A DNA stretch of 64,000 nt. Source: an uncultured Oceanospirillaceae bacterium (GTDB lineage: Bacteria > Pseudomonadota > Gammaproteobacteria > Pseudomonadales > Balneatricaceae). This document shows positions 29,685-40,133 of this stretch, one piece after another (position 1 is the first letter of the stretch; the number at the start of each line of letters is the position of its first letter). The notes under the pieces are model-generated. The model had not been told where the DNA came from. It saw nothing but the letters and a program-made list of their open reading frames with translations, and did no database searches. A program made the position numbers and the translations under genes. The stretch lies in NCBI GenBank assembly GCA_937136055.1, contig CAKZOD010000076.1, positions 21,887 through 85,886 of the forward strand, read 5' to 3'.

Positions 29685-29839
29685 AAGAAGCTCCGTTAAG
29701 TTTATGAGAGAAGCGCAACTGAGATTATAAGAAAAAGCGCTAACATAATACTTACACACAACTCACACAAAGCGCTCATATTTGTTCGATAGAGCGCCTT
29801 TACACTGCACACAATACTCACTAATTACTGGAGATTGTT

Positions 29840-31240
29840 ATGCAAAAGAAACTGAGTTTAAAAATCATCGTCATCTTTGTCATCGGCGCCTTACTGATGA
29901 TTCCACTACTGATGATCAGTGAAAAAATATATGAGCGTAAAAGTTACCTGCGAGATGCGAAATATAGCGTCGCCCAAAACTGGACTGGCGCACAACAGCT
30001 GATGACACCCATTTTGGTGGTGCCTTATGTCACAGAACAGCAAACCCAGTATTACGATGGTTTAAGCGAGAGTTACAAAGTTAAAATTAATCGCCAAAAC
30101 AAGATAAGGTTGATCTTGGCACAGAACCTCAATATTGCTGCCAACTTAGATACCAGTATGCGCTACAAAGGTATTTACCAAGTGCCAGTTTACAACGCAC
30201 AAGTAGTGGTTCAGGGAGAGTTTGATCAACAGGCCATTCAAGAAAGTTTAGAAGAGATAGAAAACAGTACTGATTTTAAACACTTCTCGGCCCCTTATTT
30301 GTCCTCTATCGTATCTGATGCTAGAGGCATCAACAACGCTCCGCAACTTAAATGGAATGATCAAAATATTCCTTTTGCGCCGGGCAGTTTAATGCAAACA
30401 GATAGCAACGGTTTACATGCAATACTCCCTATTTCAGCCCTGCGCCAGCATGATAAAGGCAGTATTCCATTCGCGTACAAAATGAATTTGCGCGGTATGG
30501 AGCGCATCAACTTTATTCCCGTAGCCACACAAAGTGAAGTATCAGTAACCTCTAATTGGGCGCACCCTGAGTTTATTGGAAACTTCTTACCAGTGGATCG
30601 TCAAATCAATGATGAAGGTTACCAAGCAAATTGGCAGGTTTCTTCTTTCGCTACCAATGTTGGTACGAAACTCAACCAATGTGCACTTGGCGACTGTAAA
30701 GCGCTAACGGCTACAAGTTTTGGGGTTAAACAAATCGAGCCTGTGAGCATCTACGTACAAGCTGATCGATCTGTTAAATACGGAGTGCTTTTTATCGGCT
30801 TAAGCTTTATTGCTTTCTTTATCTTTGAAATCACTAAAAAGCTCCCTATTCACGCCATCCAATACACTTTGGTTGGTTTTTCTATCGCTATTTTCTACTT
30901 ACTATTGATTTCACTTTCAGAGCACATTGCATTCGCAGCTGCTTATATGATCGCATCGTTTTGCTGTATTTGTTTACTCTTCTACTATTTACGCTATGTG
31001 CTGCAAGGGGTTAAAGATGCATTTATCTTTGCTTCGCTACTGGCTGTTCTCTATGGGGTGCTCTATGTGATTATTAGTGCAGAAGACTTTGCTTTACTAA
31101 TGGGCGCATTGTTAACCTTTATCACTTTGGCATTAGTCATGGTATTTACTCGCAACATCGATTGGTACAACATCGTTGATAGTGACGTAGATAAGCGCAA
31201 AAAACATAAAACAGCTGCGATTAGTGTTGATCAAAACTAA
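29840..31240 (+). CDS. creD: Inner membrane protein CreD family
   Basis: MQKKLSLKIIVIFVIGALLMIPLLMISEKIYERKSYLRDAKYSVAQNWTGAQQLMTPILVVPY and multi-TM C-terminus typical of CreD. Confidence 0.93.
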   Translation: MQKKLSLKIIVIFVIGALLMIPLLMISEKIYERKSYLRDAKYSVAQNWTGAQQLMTPILVVPYVTEQQTQYYDGLSESYKVKINRQNKIRLILAQNLNIAANLDTSMRYKGIYQVPVYNAQVVVQGEFDQQAIQESLEEIENSTDFKHFSAPYLSSIVSDARGINNAPQLKWNDQNIPFAPGSLMQTDSNGLHAILPISALRQHDKGSIPFAYKMNLRGMERINFIPVATQSEVSVTSNWAHPEFIGNFLPVDRQINDEGYQANWQVSSFATNVGTKLNQCALGDCKALTATSFGVKQIEPVSIYVQADRSVKYGVLFIGLSFIAFFIFEITKKLPIHAIQYTLVGFSIAIFYLLLISLSEHIAFAAAYMIASFCCICLLFYYLRYVLQGVKDAFIFASLLAVLYGVLYVIISAEDFALLMGALLTFITLALVMVFTRNIDWYNIVDSDVDKRKKHKTAAISVDQN

Positions 31241-31251
31241 TAATATGCCAG

Positions 31252-31281
31252 AGCCCCTCTAAAAGATCAGAGGGGCTTTTC
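31252..31281 (+). terminator. Rho-independent terminator after creD
   Basis: AGCCCCTCT-AAAAGATC-AGAGGGGCT-TTTT. Confidence 0.9.
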
Positions 31282-31308
31282 ATTGGCTAGTAGCGATATA
31301 ATGCAGAG

Positions 31309-32475
31309 CTATTGGTTATCTATTATAAACTGAGTAATAATTTCATCTGAATTTCCCCCAGGGCAATGCCCTGATTCACCTACAAACACGACTTTAGAAT
31401 GGCTGGACATTTTAGCGGTTGCCCGCATATCTTCAGGACTTGCAACAACATCCCCCGATGTATTAATCACCAGTAAAGGGGTATTCATGCTTGGTTCACC
31501 ATTGAAATACCCTTTAGTTTTCAAAGATAAAGCAATTGTTTTAGCACCATAAGATGATAGATCATTAATGTTTAAGCCGTGGCGTAATCCAAATGAATCC
31601 GTTGTCATTTTCGGTAGCTTAGGGAGTAAAAATGGCTTAGTAAGTACTCCATCAACCACGGCACAACGTGCCACAACAGATTTTAACGCAGGGGTTTTCA
31701 CTGCAAATTCCATTAATGCGACTCCCACTCCTGATGAGCCAAGTACTGACACATTGCTGCTATCAACATTGTCGAGAGTCTTTATGTATTCAAGCATAGT
31801 GTCGTGAGCGACTGTTTCAGCACCTAGTATTGTCGCAGTTCCAAGATTTAACCCACCACCCATCATATCAAACGTCAACACTGCTGAACCTGATTGTAAG
31901 ACCCCTTGTAGCGCTTCACGATGTTCCACTAAAGTTTTATCGACGCCTCCTGTCCATAAAACAACAGGCGGATTAACAACACCTTTTGGCATGTGCAGTA
32001 AACCTTCAATACCTTTATAAGTAATATGTTTTACATCATCACCATTGGTTGTTTGCGCCCTCACATAGTAATCAACCGATAACTTAAGGGATTCAATCTC
32101 AAAATCTGACTGTAAGTTAGGATAACTTGCAATCATAAACAACATGGAGACATCTCTAAGTGCTTCGTAGCTTGTTGCGGTTAACGCACGTTTTTTCGCT
32201 TCATGATAAAACTCATAAGTCCACGAACCTTTGAAATCGCCATGCGTATCATCACGCAGGCCTTCACCATCATTGATACGCGCTAATACTGCTTGAATAT
32301 CCTTGCGGGTAAGTGTTGAGGTAATCCATGAGTCGAATCTTAACTCGCGATACCAATTTTCTTGATCTACTTCAATTGCAGCGCCTCTAAACTCTTTGTG
32401 AGCTTCTAAGTTGTTGGCCATTACAGTGGTTAATGGCGCGATTGATAGTGCAATAGTGAATATAAACTTGTTCAT
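31309..32475 (-). CDS. Secreted alpha/beta hydrolase (esterase/FrsA-like)
   Basis: Signal peptide MNKFIFTIALSIAPLTTVMA; VSVLGSSGVGVALMEFA nucleophile elbow; C-terminal GESGHCPGG. Confidence 0.75.
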   Translation of the reverse strand: MNKFIFTIALSIAPLTTVMANNLEAHKEFRGAAIEVDQENWYRELRFDSWITSTLTRKDIQAVLARINDGEGLRDDTHGDFKGSWTYEFYHEAKKRALTATSYEALRDVSMLFMIASYPNLQSDFEIESLKLSVDYYVRAQTTNGDDVKHITYKGIEGLLHMPKGVVNPPVVLWTGGVDKTLVEHREALQGVLQSGSAVLTFDMMGGGLNLGTATILGAETVAHDTMLEYIKTLDNVDSSNVSVLGSSGVGVALMEFAVKTPALKSVVARCAVVDGVLTKPFLLPKLPKMTTDSFGLRHGLNINDLSSYGAKTIALSLKTKGYFNGEPSMNTPLLVINTSGDVVASPEDMRATAKMSSHSKVVFVGESGHCPGGNSDEIITQFIIDNQ

Positions 32476-32600
32476 AACTAGTCCTTCTTCTTTCAGCATC
32501 TTTTTTGCAAGAGATAATGATTTTGGGCGGCAAAAAGAAACCTCTACCTTTACTTAAATCATTAATAAGTAGGGAGATAAGAGGCTTTTTCTAAAGCTTA

Positions 32601-33458
32601 TTATTCGTCTTTCAAAACATATACAGGAGGCTCAGGTAAATAGTTTTCAGCATCGCCGATAAAGTAGAATTTATTTTCTTTAAGAGTAATACCGGCACTT
32701 TCTTGTATCCCTGCAAGCCCGGTAATTGCGCTTACCGTGCCATCGGTATCTATGGTTAACATAGCGCTAAACGCCTCGCTTATTGCATACAACTTGCCTT
32801 TGTTAAACGTTAAGCCAGCAATATAAAACTCGTCCCAACTACGATTGGATTTTTCAATAAATTTGTCTGCAAGTTTCAAATCAGTCACGCTAACGCTCCG
32901 GTTAGCTATATCAATAGCGTATAAAACTTTAGCCTCACCCTTTTTTTGCGCCGTGTATATAATTTGATTAACAGCATCATAAGCCGCTGAACCGAGCTGA
33001 GTATTCGTGTTAAACCCTTCTATTGAAAACCTTTCAGTTTCCAGCCAATTTATCTTGCCGCTACGGGCAACCAGAATGACAACGCCGTTTTCACCAATTA
33101 ATGCAGCCTTCCCCTTGCCTAAATAAGTCACCCCTTCTGTATCGCCGATGCTGAGTGGAGAGTTTGTGAGCGTAGTGGTAAACAATACTCTCTTAAAATC
33201 CGCACTGACTTCTGAAAAAACACGGTCATCAGTACTCACTAGAAAAGTGTCAGTCTCTTTTACATAGCTAATTCCTGCAGGGTTCTTAATCAACGGCGTA
33301 AAAGGCAGGATTTGCTCGATAGGCTTCACACTAACCCCTGTGACTGGAGCATTGTGATAATTAGAATCTACCTCTGGAACGTACTGTAAGTAGTAATAGC
33401 CAGCTCCTAAACCGATAAAAAGCGCTAACATACTCAGCTGAATTGCTTTCTTAGTCAT
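32601..33458 (-). CDS. SdiA-regulated domain / YjiK-like protein
   Basis: NPAGISYVKETDTFLVSTDDRVFSEVSADFKRV...GDTEGVTYLGKGKAALIGENG...AGLTFNKGKLYAISEAFSAML beta-propeller pattern. Confidence 0.75.
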   Translation of the reverse strand: MTKKAIQLSMLALFIGLGAGYYYLQYVPEVDSNYHNAPVTGVSVKPIEQILPFTPLIKNPAGISYVKETDTFLVSTDDRVFSEVSADFKRVLFTTTLTNSPLSIGDTEGVTYLGKGKAALIGENGVVILVARSGKINWLETERFSIEGFNTNTQLGSAAYDAVNQIIYTAQKKGEAKVLYAIDIANRSVSVTDLKLADKFIEKSNRSWDEFYIAGLTFNKGKLYAISEAFSAMLTIDTDGTVSAITGLAGIQESAGITLKENKFYFIGDAENYLPEPPVYVLKDE

Positions 33459-33556
33459 TGAAAACTCCTAAACAAATGGTTACAGTCGACACTGTCAATC
33501 AAGATTGACTAAATTCTACATCAACTGAAACAGTTACGTCAACCAAGGTTTACATA

Positions 33557-33991
33557 ATGATTCCTACTAATAACATTCGCGGGTTAGTTCAAGATCTCTC
33601 AGAGCAATTAGATGCGCGTATGGTTGAGCTGCGCGAAGGCACTGAAAATGCCAGTGTGCGCCCTGCAGATGCCAAAATGTTTATGTTAATCTCAAGAGAA
33701 CCCCGCACACTGTCAAAGCTTGCTAATGCGTTAAATATTTCAAGGCAAGCAGCGCATAGCTCTGTCCAAAGATTAGTAGAGCGCGGTGTCGTGACTTTAG
33801 AGTTCGCACCGGATAATAAGCGCGATAAAATTCCACAAATAACTGAAAAAGGTCAAGCAGCTAGAAAAATTGCAGGGCAAAATATTCACACTTTAGAAGC
33901 CGAAATAAGTGCGTTGTTAGGTGAGGATAAGCGCGAGAAGCTGCGCCTTTTATTGAGCGATTTGAATCAAGCCTTGAAAAATCATCCATAA
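33557..33991 (+). CDS. MarR-family transcriptional regulator
   Basis: LSKLANALNISRQAAHSSVQRLVERGVVTLEFAPDNKRDKIPQITEKG winged HTH. Confidence 0.88.
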   Translation: MIPTNNIRGLVQDLSEQLDARMVELREGTENASVRPADAKMFMLISREPRTLSKLANALNISRQAAHSSVQRLVERGVVTLEFAPDNKRDKIPQITEKGQAARKIAGQNIHTLEAEISALLGEDKREKLRLLLSDLNQALKNHP

Positions 33992-34010
33992 GTTTAAGAT
34001 TTAAACTCTT

Positions 34011-34037
34011 TAGGGAGTGCGCCTTTCACTCCCTTTA
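34011..34037 (+). terminator. Probable terminator after the marR-like gene
   Basis: GGGAGTG-cgccttt-CACTCCC-TTT hairpin. Confidence 0.65.
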
Positions 34038-34339
34038 TGGTGCGAATGTTGTGAGCTCCACCTTGCATCTGTTCAATAAATAATCCCCCTTAAGCACCGT
34101 CAATACTGATCTTGTTCAACTTTTCATCGCTTATCTTGCTCATAGAGCCTTATGTTACAAGTTTGTCGTTTTTAGCATGATGTTCTATTCGCTTTTCACT
34201 AGTATACCCAGCGTCACAATCCCAGCAGTCTCTTGATCAATACAACACTCTACTCAGAGAGACCAAGGCTGTTAATTACAATAATGATTTACCTACGCGC
34301 TCTCACCAGCGCGCAGGATAAATGTTCGAGGAAACACTG

Positions 34340-35923
34340 ATGAACAATTCAAATCAGAAATCACAAGCGCAAGCTTATGATACTGGTTACGAGCTTGGCC
34401 AAGATAATGTCGAATTTATGGGTATGAATATCCATAACCCGGTTTTTGCTGTGAGCTCAGTCGCTATTATTCTTTTTATCATCGGCACTTTAATGTTCCC
34501 AGCAGATGCCAAAGACATGCTAGTGGGTGCACGTGGTTGGTCTATTGCTAATTTTGATTGGCTATTCATTGCAGGCGGTAACGTCTTCGTACTTTTCTGT
34601 ATTGCACTTATTATTCTCCCGGTAGGCAAAATTCGCATCGGTGGCCAATCCGCTCTCCCTGAATTTAGCCGTATTTCTTGGTTTGCTATGTTGTTCGCAG
34701 CGGGCATGGGCATTGGCTTGATGTTTTGGTCTGTGGCAGAGCCTGTCGCTTATTACACCGATTGGTACAAAACCCCACTCAACGTTGCACCTCGCACTGA
34801 TGAAGGTTACACCGGCGCAATGGGCGCTACTATGTATCACTGGGGATTACACCCTTGGGCTATTTATGGTGTGGTTGCATTAGCACTGGCATTTTTCACT
34901 TATAACAAAGGTCTACCTTTAACGCTGCGCTCAGCATTCTATCCGCTCTTTGGTGACCGTGTTTGGGGTGTTGTTGGTCATGTGATTGATATTATTGCAG
35001 TACTTGCCACTATGTTTGGTTTAGCCACTTCCCTTGGCTTAGGAGCACAGCAAGCTGCGGGCGGCCTCAACTATTTATTCGGTGTTGAGAACGGCATCAG
35101 CACACAAATCGCAATTATCATCGGTGTGACCTGTGTGGCATTAGTCTCAGTAACACGCGGCCTTAACGGCGGGGTAAAATTACTGAGCAACATCAATATG
35201 GTCATTGCGGGCTTGCTACTGATGTTTGTCATTATTGCCGGGACAGTGAGTGTTTTTTATGATCACTTAATCGGCACGTTCACCAGCTACGCAAAAACAA
35301 TTTTACCTTTGAGTAACCCAATCGATCGTGAAGACGAGACTTGGTTTCACGGCTGGACTGTATTCTACTGGGCTTGGTGGGTATCTTGGTCGCCGTTTGT
35401 CGGCATGTTCATTGCTCGTGTATCAAAAGGACGCACTGTACGTGAGTTCATGACTGCGGTACTCATTATCCCAACACTAGTGTCGATCGTTTGGATGGCA
35501 GCTTTTGGTGGGAACGCCCTAGAGCAAGTACAAAATGATGTTGGCGCGCTCTCTAAAGGGATCAGTGAAGTGCCATTAGCGATGTTCCAAATGCTCGAAA
35601 ACTTGCCGTTTTCAACACTGACATCATCATTGGCAATAGTATTAGTACTGGTTTTCTTTATCACCTCTTCCGATTCGGGATCACTGGTTATCGATAGCAT
35701 TACATCCGGTGGTAAAATCGACAACCCTGTTAGTCAGCGTGTTTTTTGGGCGACTGTGCAAGGTTTAGTGGCTGGGGTATTACTCTTTGGAGGCGGGGCT
35801 CAAGCACTGACAGCTCTGCAAGCAGGCTCCGTTGCAACAGGCTTACCTTTCGCTGTTATTTTATTACTGATGTGTGTCAGTCTCTATAAAGGACTGAACG
35901 CTGAAATGCACAAGCTTAAGTAA
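34340..35923 (+). CDS. BCCT-family (betaine/carnitine/choline) transporter
   Basis: GMGIGLMFWSVAEP, WGLHPWAIY, WTVFYWAWWVSWSPFVGMFIARVSKGRTVREF, FFITSSDSGSLVID. Confidence 0.95.
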   Translation: MNNSNQKSQAQAYDTGYELGQDNVEFMGMNIHNPVFAVSSVAIILFIIGTLMFPADAKDMLVGARGWSIANFDWLFIAGGNVFVLFCIALIILPVGKIRIGGQSALPEFSRISWFAMLFAAGMGIGLMFWSVAEPVAYYTDWYKTPLNVAPRTDEGYTGAMGATMYHWGLHPWAIYGVVALALAFFTYNKGLPLTLRSAFYPLFGDRVWGVVGHVIDIIAVLATMFGLATSLGLGAQQAAGGLNYLFGVENGISTQIAIIIGVTCVALVSVTRGLNGGVKLLSNINMVIAGLLLMFVIIAGTVSVFYDHLIGTFTSYAKTILPLSNPIDREDETWFHGWTVFYWAWWVSWSPFVGMFIARVSKGRTVREFMTAVLIIPTLVSIVWMAAFGGNALEQVQNDVGALSKGISEVPLAMFQMLENLPFSTLTSSLAIVLVLVFFITSSDSGSLVIDSITSGGKIDNPVSQRVFWATVQGLVAGVLLFGGGAQALTALQAGSVATGLPFAVILLLMCVSLYKGLNAEMHKLK

Positions 35924-35934
35924 CTAGCCTTCCT

Positions 35935-35961
35935 ATCAAGTGATCCATAGGATCACTTGAT
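35935..35961. terminator. Perfect 12-bp inverted repeat between convergent genes
   Basis: ATCAAGTGATCC-ATA-GGATCACTTGAT; lacks a clear T-tract. Confidence 0.5.
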
Positions 35962-35978
35962 GCATAACATCTACTGAC

Positions 35979-38900
35979 TTATAGCCCAGCCTGATATACG
36001 GCGAACTGCTTATCTAAATATACTTTTAAATCGCTTTTATTCAGTGCTTTGCTGTAAAGCCACCCCTGCACATAGTCACATTGCTGTTCCACTAAGAATG
36101 TATGCTGTTGAGGTGTTTCAACCCCCTCTGCCACAACTTTCATGTCTAATTCATGAGCCATTGCAATAATTGCTGAAACCAGTTTTTTATCCGCTCGAGA
36201 ATGAGATAGCTCTGCAATAAACTCTCTATCAATCTTTAAAGTATCAAAGCGATACTTGCGCAAATAGCTTAGCGATGAATAACCTGAACCAAAGTCATCC
36301 ATGGCCAAAGAGACGCCTAGCTTTTCAAGCCTACTGAGTTTGTCCTCGATACCCGGCAGTTTTGAAAGTAACACACCTTCGGTTATCTCGAATTCAATCG
36401 TATTTGGTCTAAGTTGATAATGACTGAGCTCATTTTCGATATTCGCAATTAAATCTTCATCGTGAAACTGTACGGGTGATAGATTAATCGCAATCGAAAA
36501 CTCCACAGCGTATTCACTTTGCCACTGCTGTAAAGCAGGTAGTGCTTGTTTAATTACGAATAACCCAATGTGATTGATGATTTCATGCTTCTCAGCGATA
36601 GGAATAAATTCGGCCGGCGACACTGAGCCTAACGCCTCACTATTCCAGCGTAACAGAGCTTCAAAGCTCACTGACTTTCGCGTTATAGGATCGAGTTTAG
36701 GCTGGTAATAAACTTCAAACTCATTATTCTCAATTGCACTGTTTAAATGTTTCTCAATTAAAACTTTACGCGAAAGATTGTAGTTTAAACGTTCACTGTA
36801 ATAGATATAACTGTCCTGCTCTCGCTGTTTGGCATGCTGTTTTGCGGTATCTGCATGCTTCAACAAACGCTCAGTTTGGCCACCATCATCGGGATAAATC
36901 GTGATACCCATACTGCAATTAAGTGAGATTTTACTAATTTCTCCATCATCACTGGCCAGTGAAACGGCTTCAAGGGGTGCTTTAGCACAGGTAATTATTT
37001 GCTCTGCTAAACTGGCAGACTCAATCGCATCGTGAATATGTGATTGAATCATTAAAAAGTGATTACCACTTAAGCGTCCTATTTGCTGGTGCTCACGCAA
37101 TGATTTTTTCAAACGTTGGGCGAATGTTTTTAAAACTTCATCTCCCACTGAGGTGCCAAAATTGCTATTAATAGATTTGAAGTCATCTATTTCGATAGAA
37201 ATTACGGCAATTTTTCGCGCACTTAGATGCGCTTCATTTATCGACTGTGTTAAACGATCCAGCATTAAAAAGCGATTGGGTAGATCCGTCAATTTATCAT
37301 AATTGGCACTGTAACTCAGTTGTGAAGTCCGCACCTTCACGCGCTTATTTAAAATGATATTCCACAGCAAAACCACCGCTAACAGCAAACTGGAAAAGCC
37401 AATAATTTTCCATACTAAAGAATAGTTTATGCCCGGATCGTAATCTATCGACAACCACTTTTCCGAAATCATTTTCCTCTGCCGCTGGCTGATACTCGCA
37501 AGCCCTTTCTGCAGAATTGAAGCTAGCTCAGGCCAATCTTTACGCACCGCGAAACGTAGGCTTTGTACTTGTGTGGACGCTGGAGCTGCTATTTTTAAAT
37601 TGGTTAAATTGAGTTTTCTAATCCAGTAGGTTGCAGCCGCCACATTGCCAACATAGGCATCTGCTTTACCACTTGATACAGCGAGCAGCGACTGCTGTAA
37701 ATCTTTATAAAGCACCGGTTTTATATCGGAGTTTTTAAGCAAAAACTCATAGTGAGAAGTGTTTTCTTGTGCGGCGATCACTTTATCATTCAAATCGCTT
37801 AAACCACTGATAAAGGGCATTTTCTCCCGGGTAACGATCACGCGATGAAAATTCAAATAAGGCTCAGTAAATACTAAGAACTTACTGCGCTCAGGAGTAA
37901 TACTGACAACGGGCAATACATCCACTTTATCATTTTTAACCCCGTTGATTACCTGATTCCAATTCAAGCCTTCAACTACCTGCATGTTTAGCTTTAATCG
38001 CTGGTTCAACAACTTGACATAATCTGAAGCCATTCCTTTATACTGACGGTCCTCGACAAACTCAAATGGTGCGTATTCAGGATCGGCTCCTAATCTAATT
38101 TTGGGGTGCGCTTTAAGCCATTGCTGCTCGCTCTCAGTTAGCTTTATTTCTACTAATTCTTCCATATCATCGACGGGAAGCCACTTTGCTCTGAGTGCTT
38201 GGTACTCAGCTTCGCTGATTGCTGAAAGTGCTTTACTGATAATGGATGCCAGTAACGGAAAATCTTTGCGAACAGCAATTCGCTCATTCGCGCTTTGTGC
38301 ATTATAAATAGCCGCGTATTTCAAATTTGTGATCAAGTATTTATTACGAAGATAGTGCCCCGCACCAAAAAAAGTGATCGCAGCATCCGCATCTCCGACT
38401 GATACCGCGTTCAAAGTATCCAAAATAGTCTCGTAATATAGAGGTTTAATGCTTGGGAACTGCTGGACTATTTCATTCGCATATTGATAGCCTTTCACTA
38501 GGGCAACAGTTTTTCCCTTAATATCAGATTTTTCATTTATTCGGGAATCATCTTCGCGCGAAGTAATTACCAAAGATTTAAAAACATAGGGTTGAGTGAA
38601 ATTAAACCAGGTTGAACGTTCATCATTCTTGACCATTGTTGCAACGACATCTGTTTGCTGAATTTTACCCGCGGCAAGTATTTCATCCCATTTGTATTGA
38701 GGGTGAACCTTGAAGTTGAGACCCGTTTTGCGACGAATCAAGTTAAATAAATCAACCGAAAAACCTTCTAACTCTTGGTCATCATTTAAAAAACTATAGG
38801 GCGGAAAATAACCATCAAAAGCTAATTTAATCGGCGTCTTTTTTGAAAGCCACTGGCGTTCTTCTGCGGTAAACTCTATTCCTAGGTCTTGTTGGCTGTA

Positions 38901-39056
38901 AGCAGGAGAAGTAAAAAATACTAAAGCGGTCATTGCAACATAGAGGAGTTGACGTGAAATGCACAATCCAACCAGCATTACGAACGAAAAATACTGCGCA
39001 AACCTGTTCCAAAACCTACTGAAAGGCCCACTGCTTAACACTATTTGATTGCACAT
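35979..39056 (-). CDS. Membrane-bound sensor: two SBP_bac_3 domains, degenerate GGDEF, intact EAL (c-di-GMP phosphodiesterase)
   Basis: Two SBP_bac_3 repeats (PIKLAFDGYFPPYSFLNDDQELEGFSVDL; KIRLGADPEYAPFEFVEDRQYKGMASDY). GGDEF position reads LSGNHF. EAL motifs FEALLRW, NLSPVQF, EITEG, DDFGSGYSS, LKIDREF, EGVET present. Confidence 0.92.
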   Translation of the reverse strand: MCNQIVLSSGPFSRFWNRFAQYFSFVMLVGLCISRQLLYVAMTALVFFTSPAYSQQDLGIEFTAEERQWLSKKTPIKLAFDGYFPPYSFLNDDQELEGFSVDLFNLIRRKTGLNFKVHPQYKWDEILAAGKIQQTDVVATMVKNDERSTWFNFTQPYVFKSLVITSREDDSRINEKSDIKGKTVALVKGYQYANEIVQQFPSIKPLYYETILDTLNAVSVGDADAAITFFGAGHYLRNKYLITNLKYAAIYNAQSANERIAVRKDFPLLASIISKALSAISEAEYQALRAKWLPVDDMEELVEIKLTESEQQWLKAHPKIRLGADPEYAPFEFVEDRQYKGMASDYVKLLNQRLKLNMQVVEGLNWNQVINGVKNDKVDVLPVVSITPERSKFLVFTEPYLNFHRVIVTREKMPFISGLSDLNDKVIAAQENTSHYEFLLKNSDIKPVLYKDLQQSLLAVSSGKADAYVGNVAAATYWIRKLNLTNLKIAAPASTQVQSLRFAVRKDWPELASILQKGLASISQRQRKMISEKWLSIDYDPGINYSLVWKIIGFSSLLLAVVLLWNIILNKRVKVRTSQLSYSANYDKLTDLPNRFLMLDRLTQSINEAHLSARKIAVISIEIDDFKSINSNFGTSVGDEVLKTFAQRLKKSLREHQQIGRLSGNHFLMIQSHIHDAIESASLAEQIITCAKAPLEAVSLASDDGEISKISLNCSMGITIYPDDGGQTERLLKHADTAKQHAKQREQDSYIYYSERLNYNLSRKVLIEKHLNSAIENNEFEVYYQPKLDPITRKSVSFEALLRWNSEALGSVSPAEFIPIAEKHEIINHIGLFVIKQALPALQQWQSEYAVEFSIAINLSPVQFHDEDLIANIENELSHYQLRPNTIEFEITEGVLLSKLPGIEDKLSRLEKLGVSLAMDDFGSGYSSLSYLRKYRFDTLKIDREFIAELSHSRADKKLVSAIIAMAHELDMKVVAEGVETPQQHTFLVEQQCDYVQGWLYSKALNKSDLKVYLDKQFAVYQAGL

Positions 39057-39250
39057 GTATATCGTCCGTAATTACAACATACAAGTTTTCTCTAAATCGG
39101 TGTGCTTAAAACTAAACTTGTAGGTTCAAGTATTTGAGATGGCAGGTAATTCTTGCAAACATATTGACTTAACTGAGCTGAATATTACCTTTACTCGGCA
39201 ACACTGTTTGGTAATTTCTTAACCAATTAAACACAATCATAAACAACGCG

Positions 39251-39829
39251 TTAAATACCGATTTTAGTTGCGACACAAACAGCAGCGTGCGCGTCATTTG
39301 CCGCATATCTAATTTGCGATTGTGCTAATGGATAAGCGCCCCAATTTGATAATTGAGCACCTTTTAACAATCGCTTCCCTAACACCATACCTACCGCCGC
39401 TTTAGCACCGATTTCATTTTTATCATCGATCAACTTTTTCAGTTCAACAGCAAGATCTTGATTATTTTCAAGGGTGATACCCAGATGACTATTGAGCATT
39501 TTCCTATCCCCTTTCAATCCAAAGCCTACCTTTTTAATCCTGGGATTACTTAACAACTCACCTGCCGCTTGTACTGCACAGCTAAAACGAGTCGGGAACA
39601 AGAATCCTTGCGAGATTGTCGCCAGCTGAATAAGGGTTGGACCTGCGCTTTTTTGCCCTTTTTTAAATGTCGGCTTACTCTCTGTGTCAAACCCAAGTAT
39701 CTCTTCATTTGAAAGAGTCTCTAATGCAAACACCGCATCTTGTTCATTCTCAACAATACAGATGTTCGCAAGAGTTAACCCTTGATAAGCAGGTAAATCA
39801 TTCAACTGCGCTTTGGTTAATCGCTTCAC
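39251..39829 (-). CDS. 3'-5' exonuclease domain protein (DEDD/RNase D-like)
   Basis: ILGFDTESKPTFKKGQKSAGPTLIQLAT...KKVGFGLKGDRKML...LSNWGAYPLAQSQIRYAANDAHAAV. Confidence 0.88.
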   Translation of the reverse strand: MKRLTKAQLNDLPAYQGLTLANICIVENEQDAVFALETLSNEEILGFDTESKPTFKKGQKSAGPTLIQLATISQGFLFPTRFSCAVQAAGELLSNPRIKKVGFGLKGDRKMLNSHLGITLENNQDLAVELKKLIDDKNEIGAKAAVGMVLGKRLLKGAQLSNWGAYPLAQSQIRYAANDAHAAVCVATKIGI

Positions 39830-40133
39830 TTATATTCTCGCATGTTCCCGCACTCCACTATCAGGATAAATTGTCTCGCTAAATAGCTAACAACCTACAA
39901 ATTTGTACCCTGTTTTAACTTTCCACAAACTACGCGCAAATCCCCATCCCTGCAATCATATATAAAATATTTTAAAGGATATGTATGTTCTTCCCCATAG
40001 CTCCCTGAGAGTCTGTATCTGATAATAAAATATGATTGTTTCAGGGAACAAAATGCGCTCTAATAGCCCCAAATTTCAACCTGTTTAAAGGCCTCATCTA
40101 TTGACTACTTTGCACTCAATTAAAAACCCTCCA

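Noticed and set aside
32533-32592. Long imperfect hairpin between the YjiK-like gene and the hydrolase
   Set aside because: Complementarity (CCTCTaCCTttACTTA...TAAGTagGGagatAAGAGG) is imperfect; possibly a terminator, but not strong enough to list.
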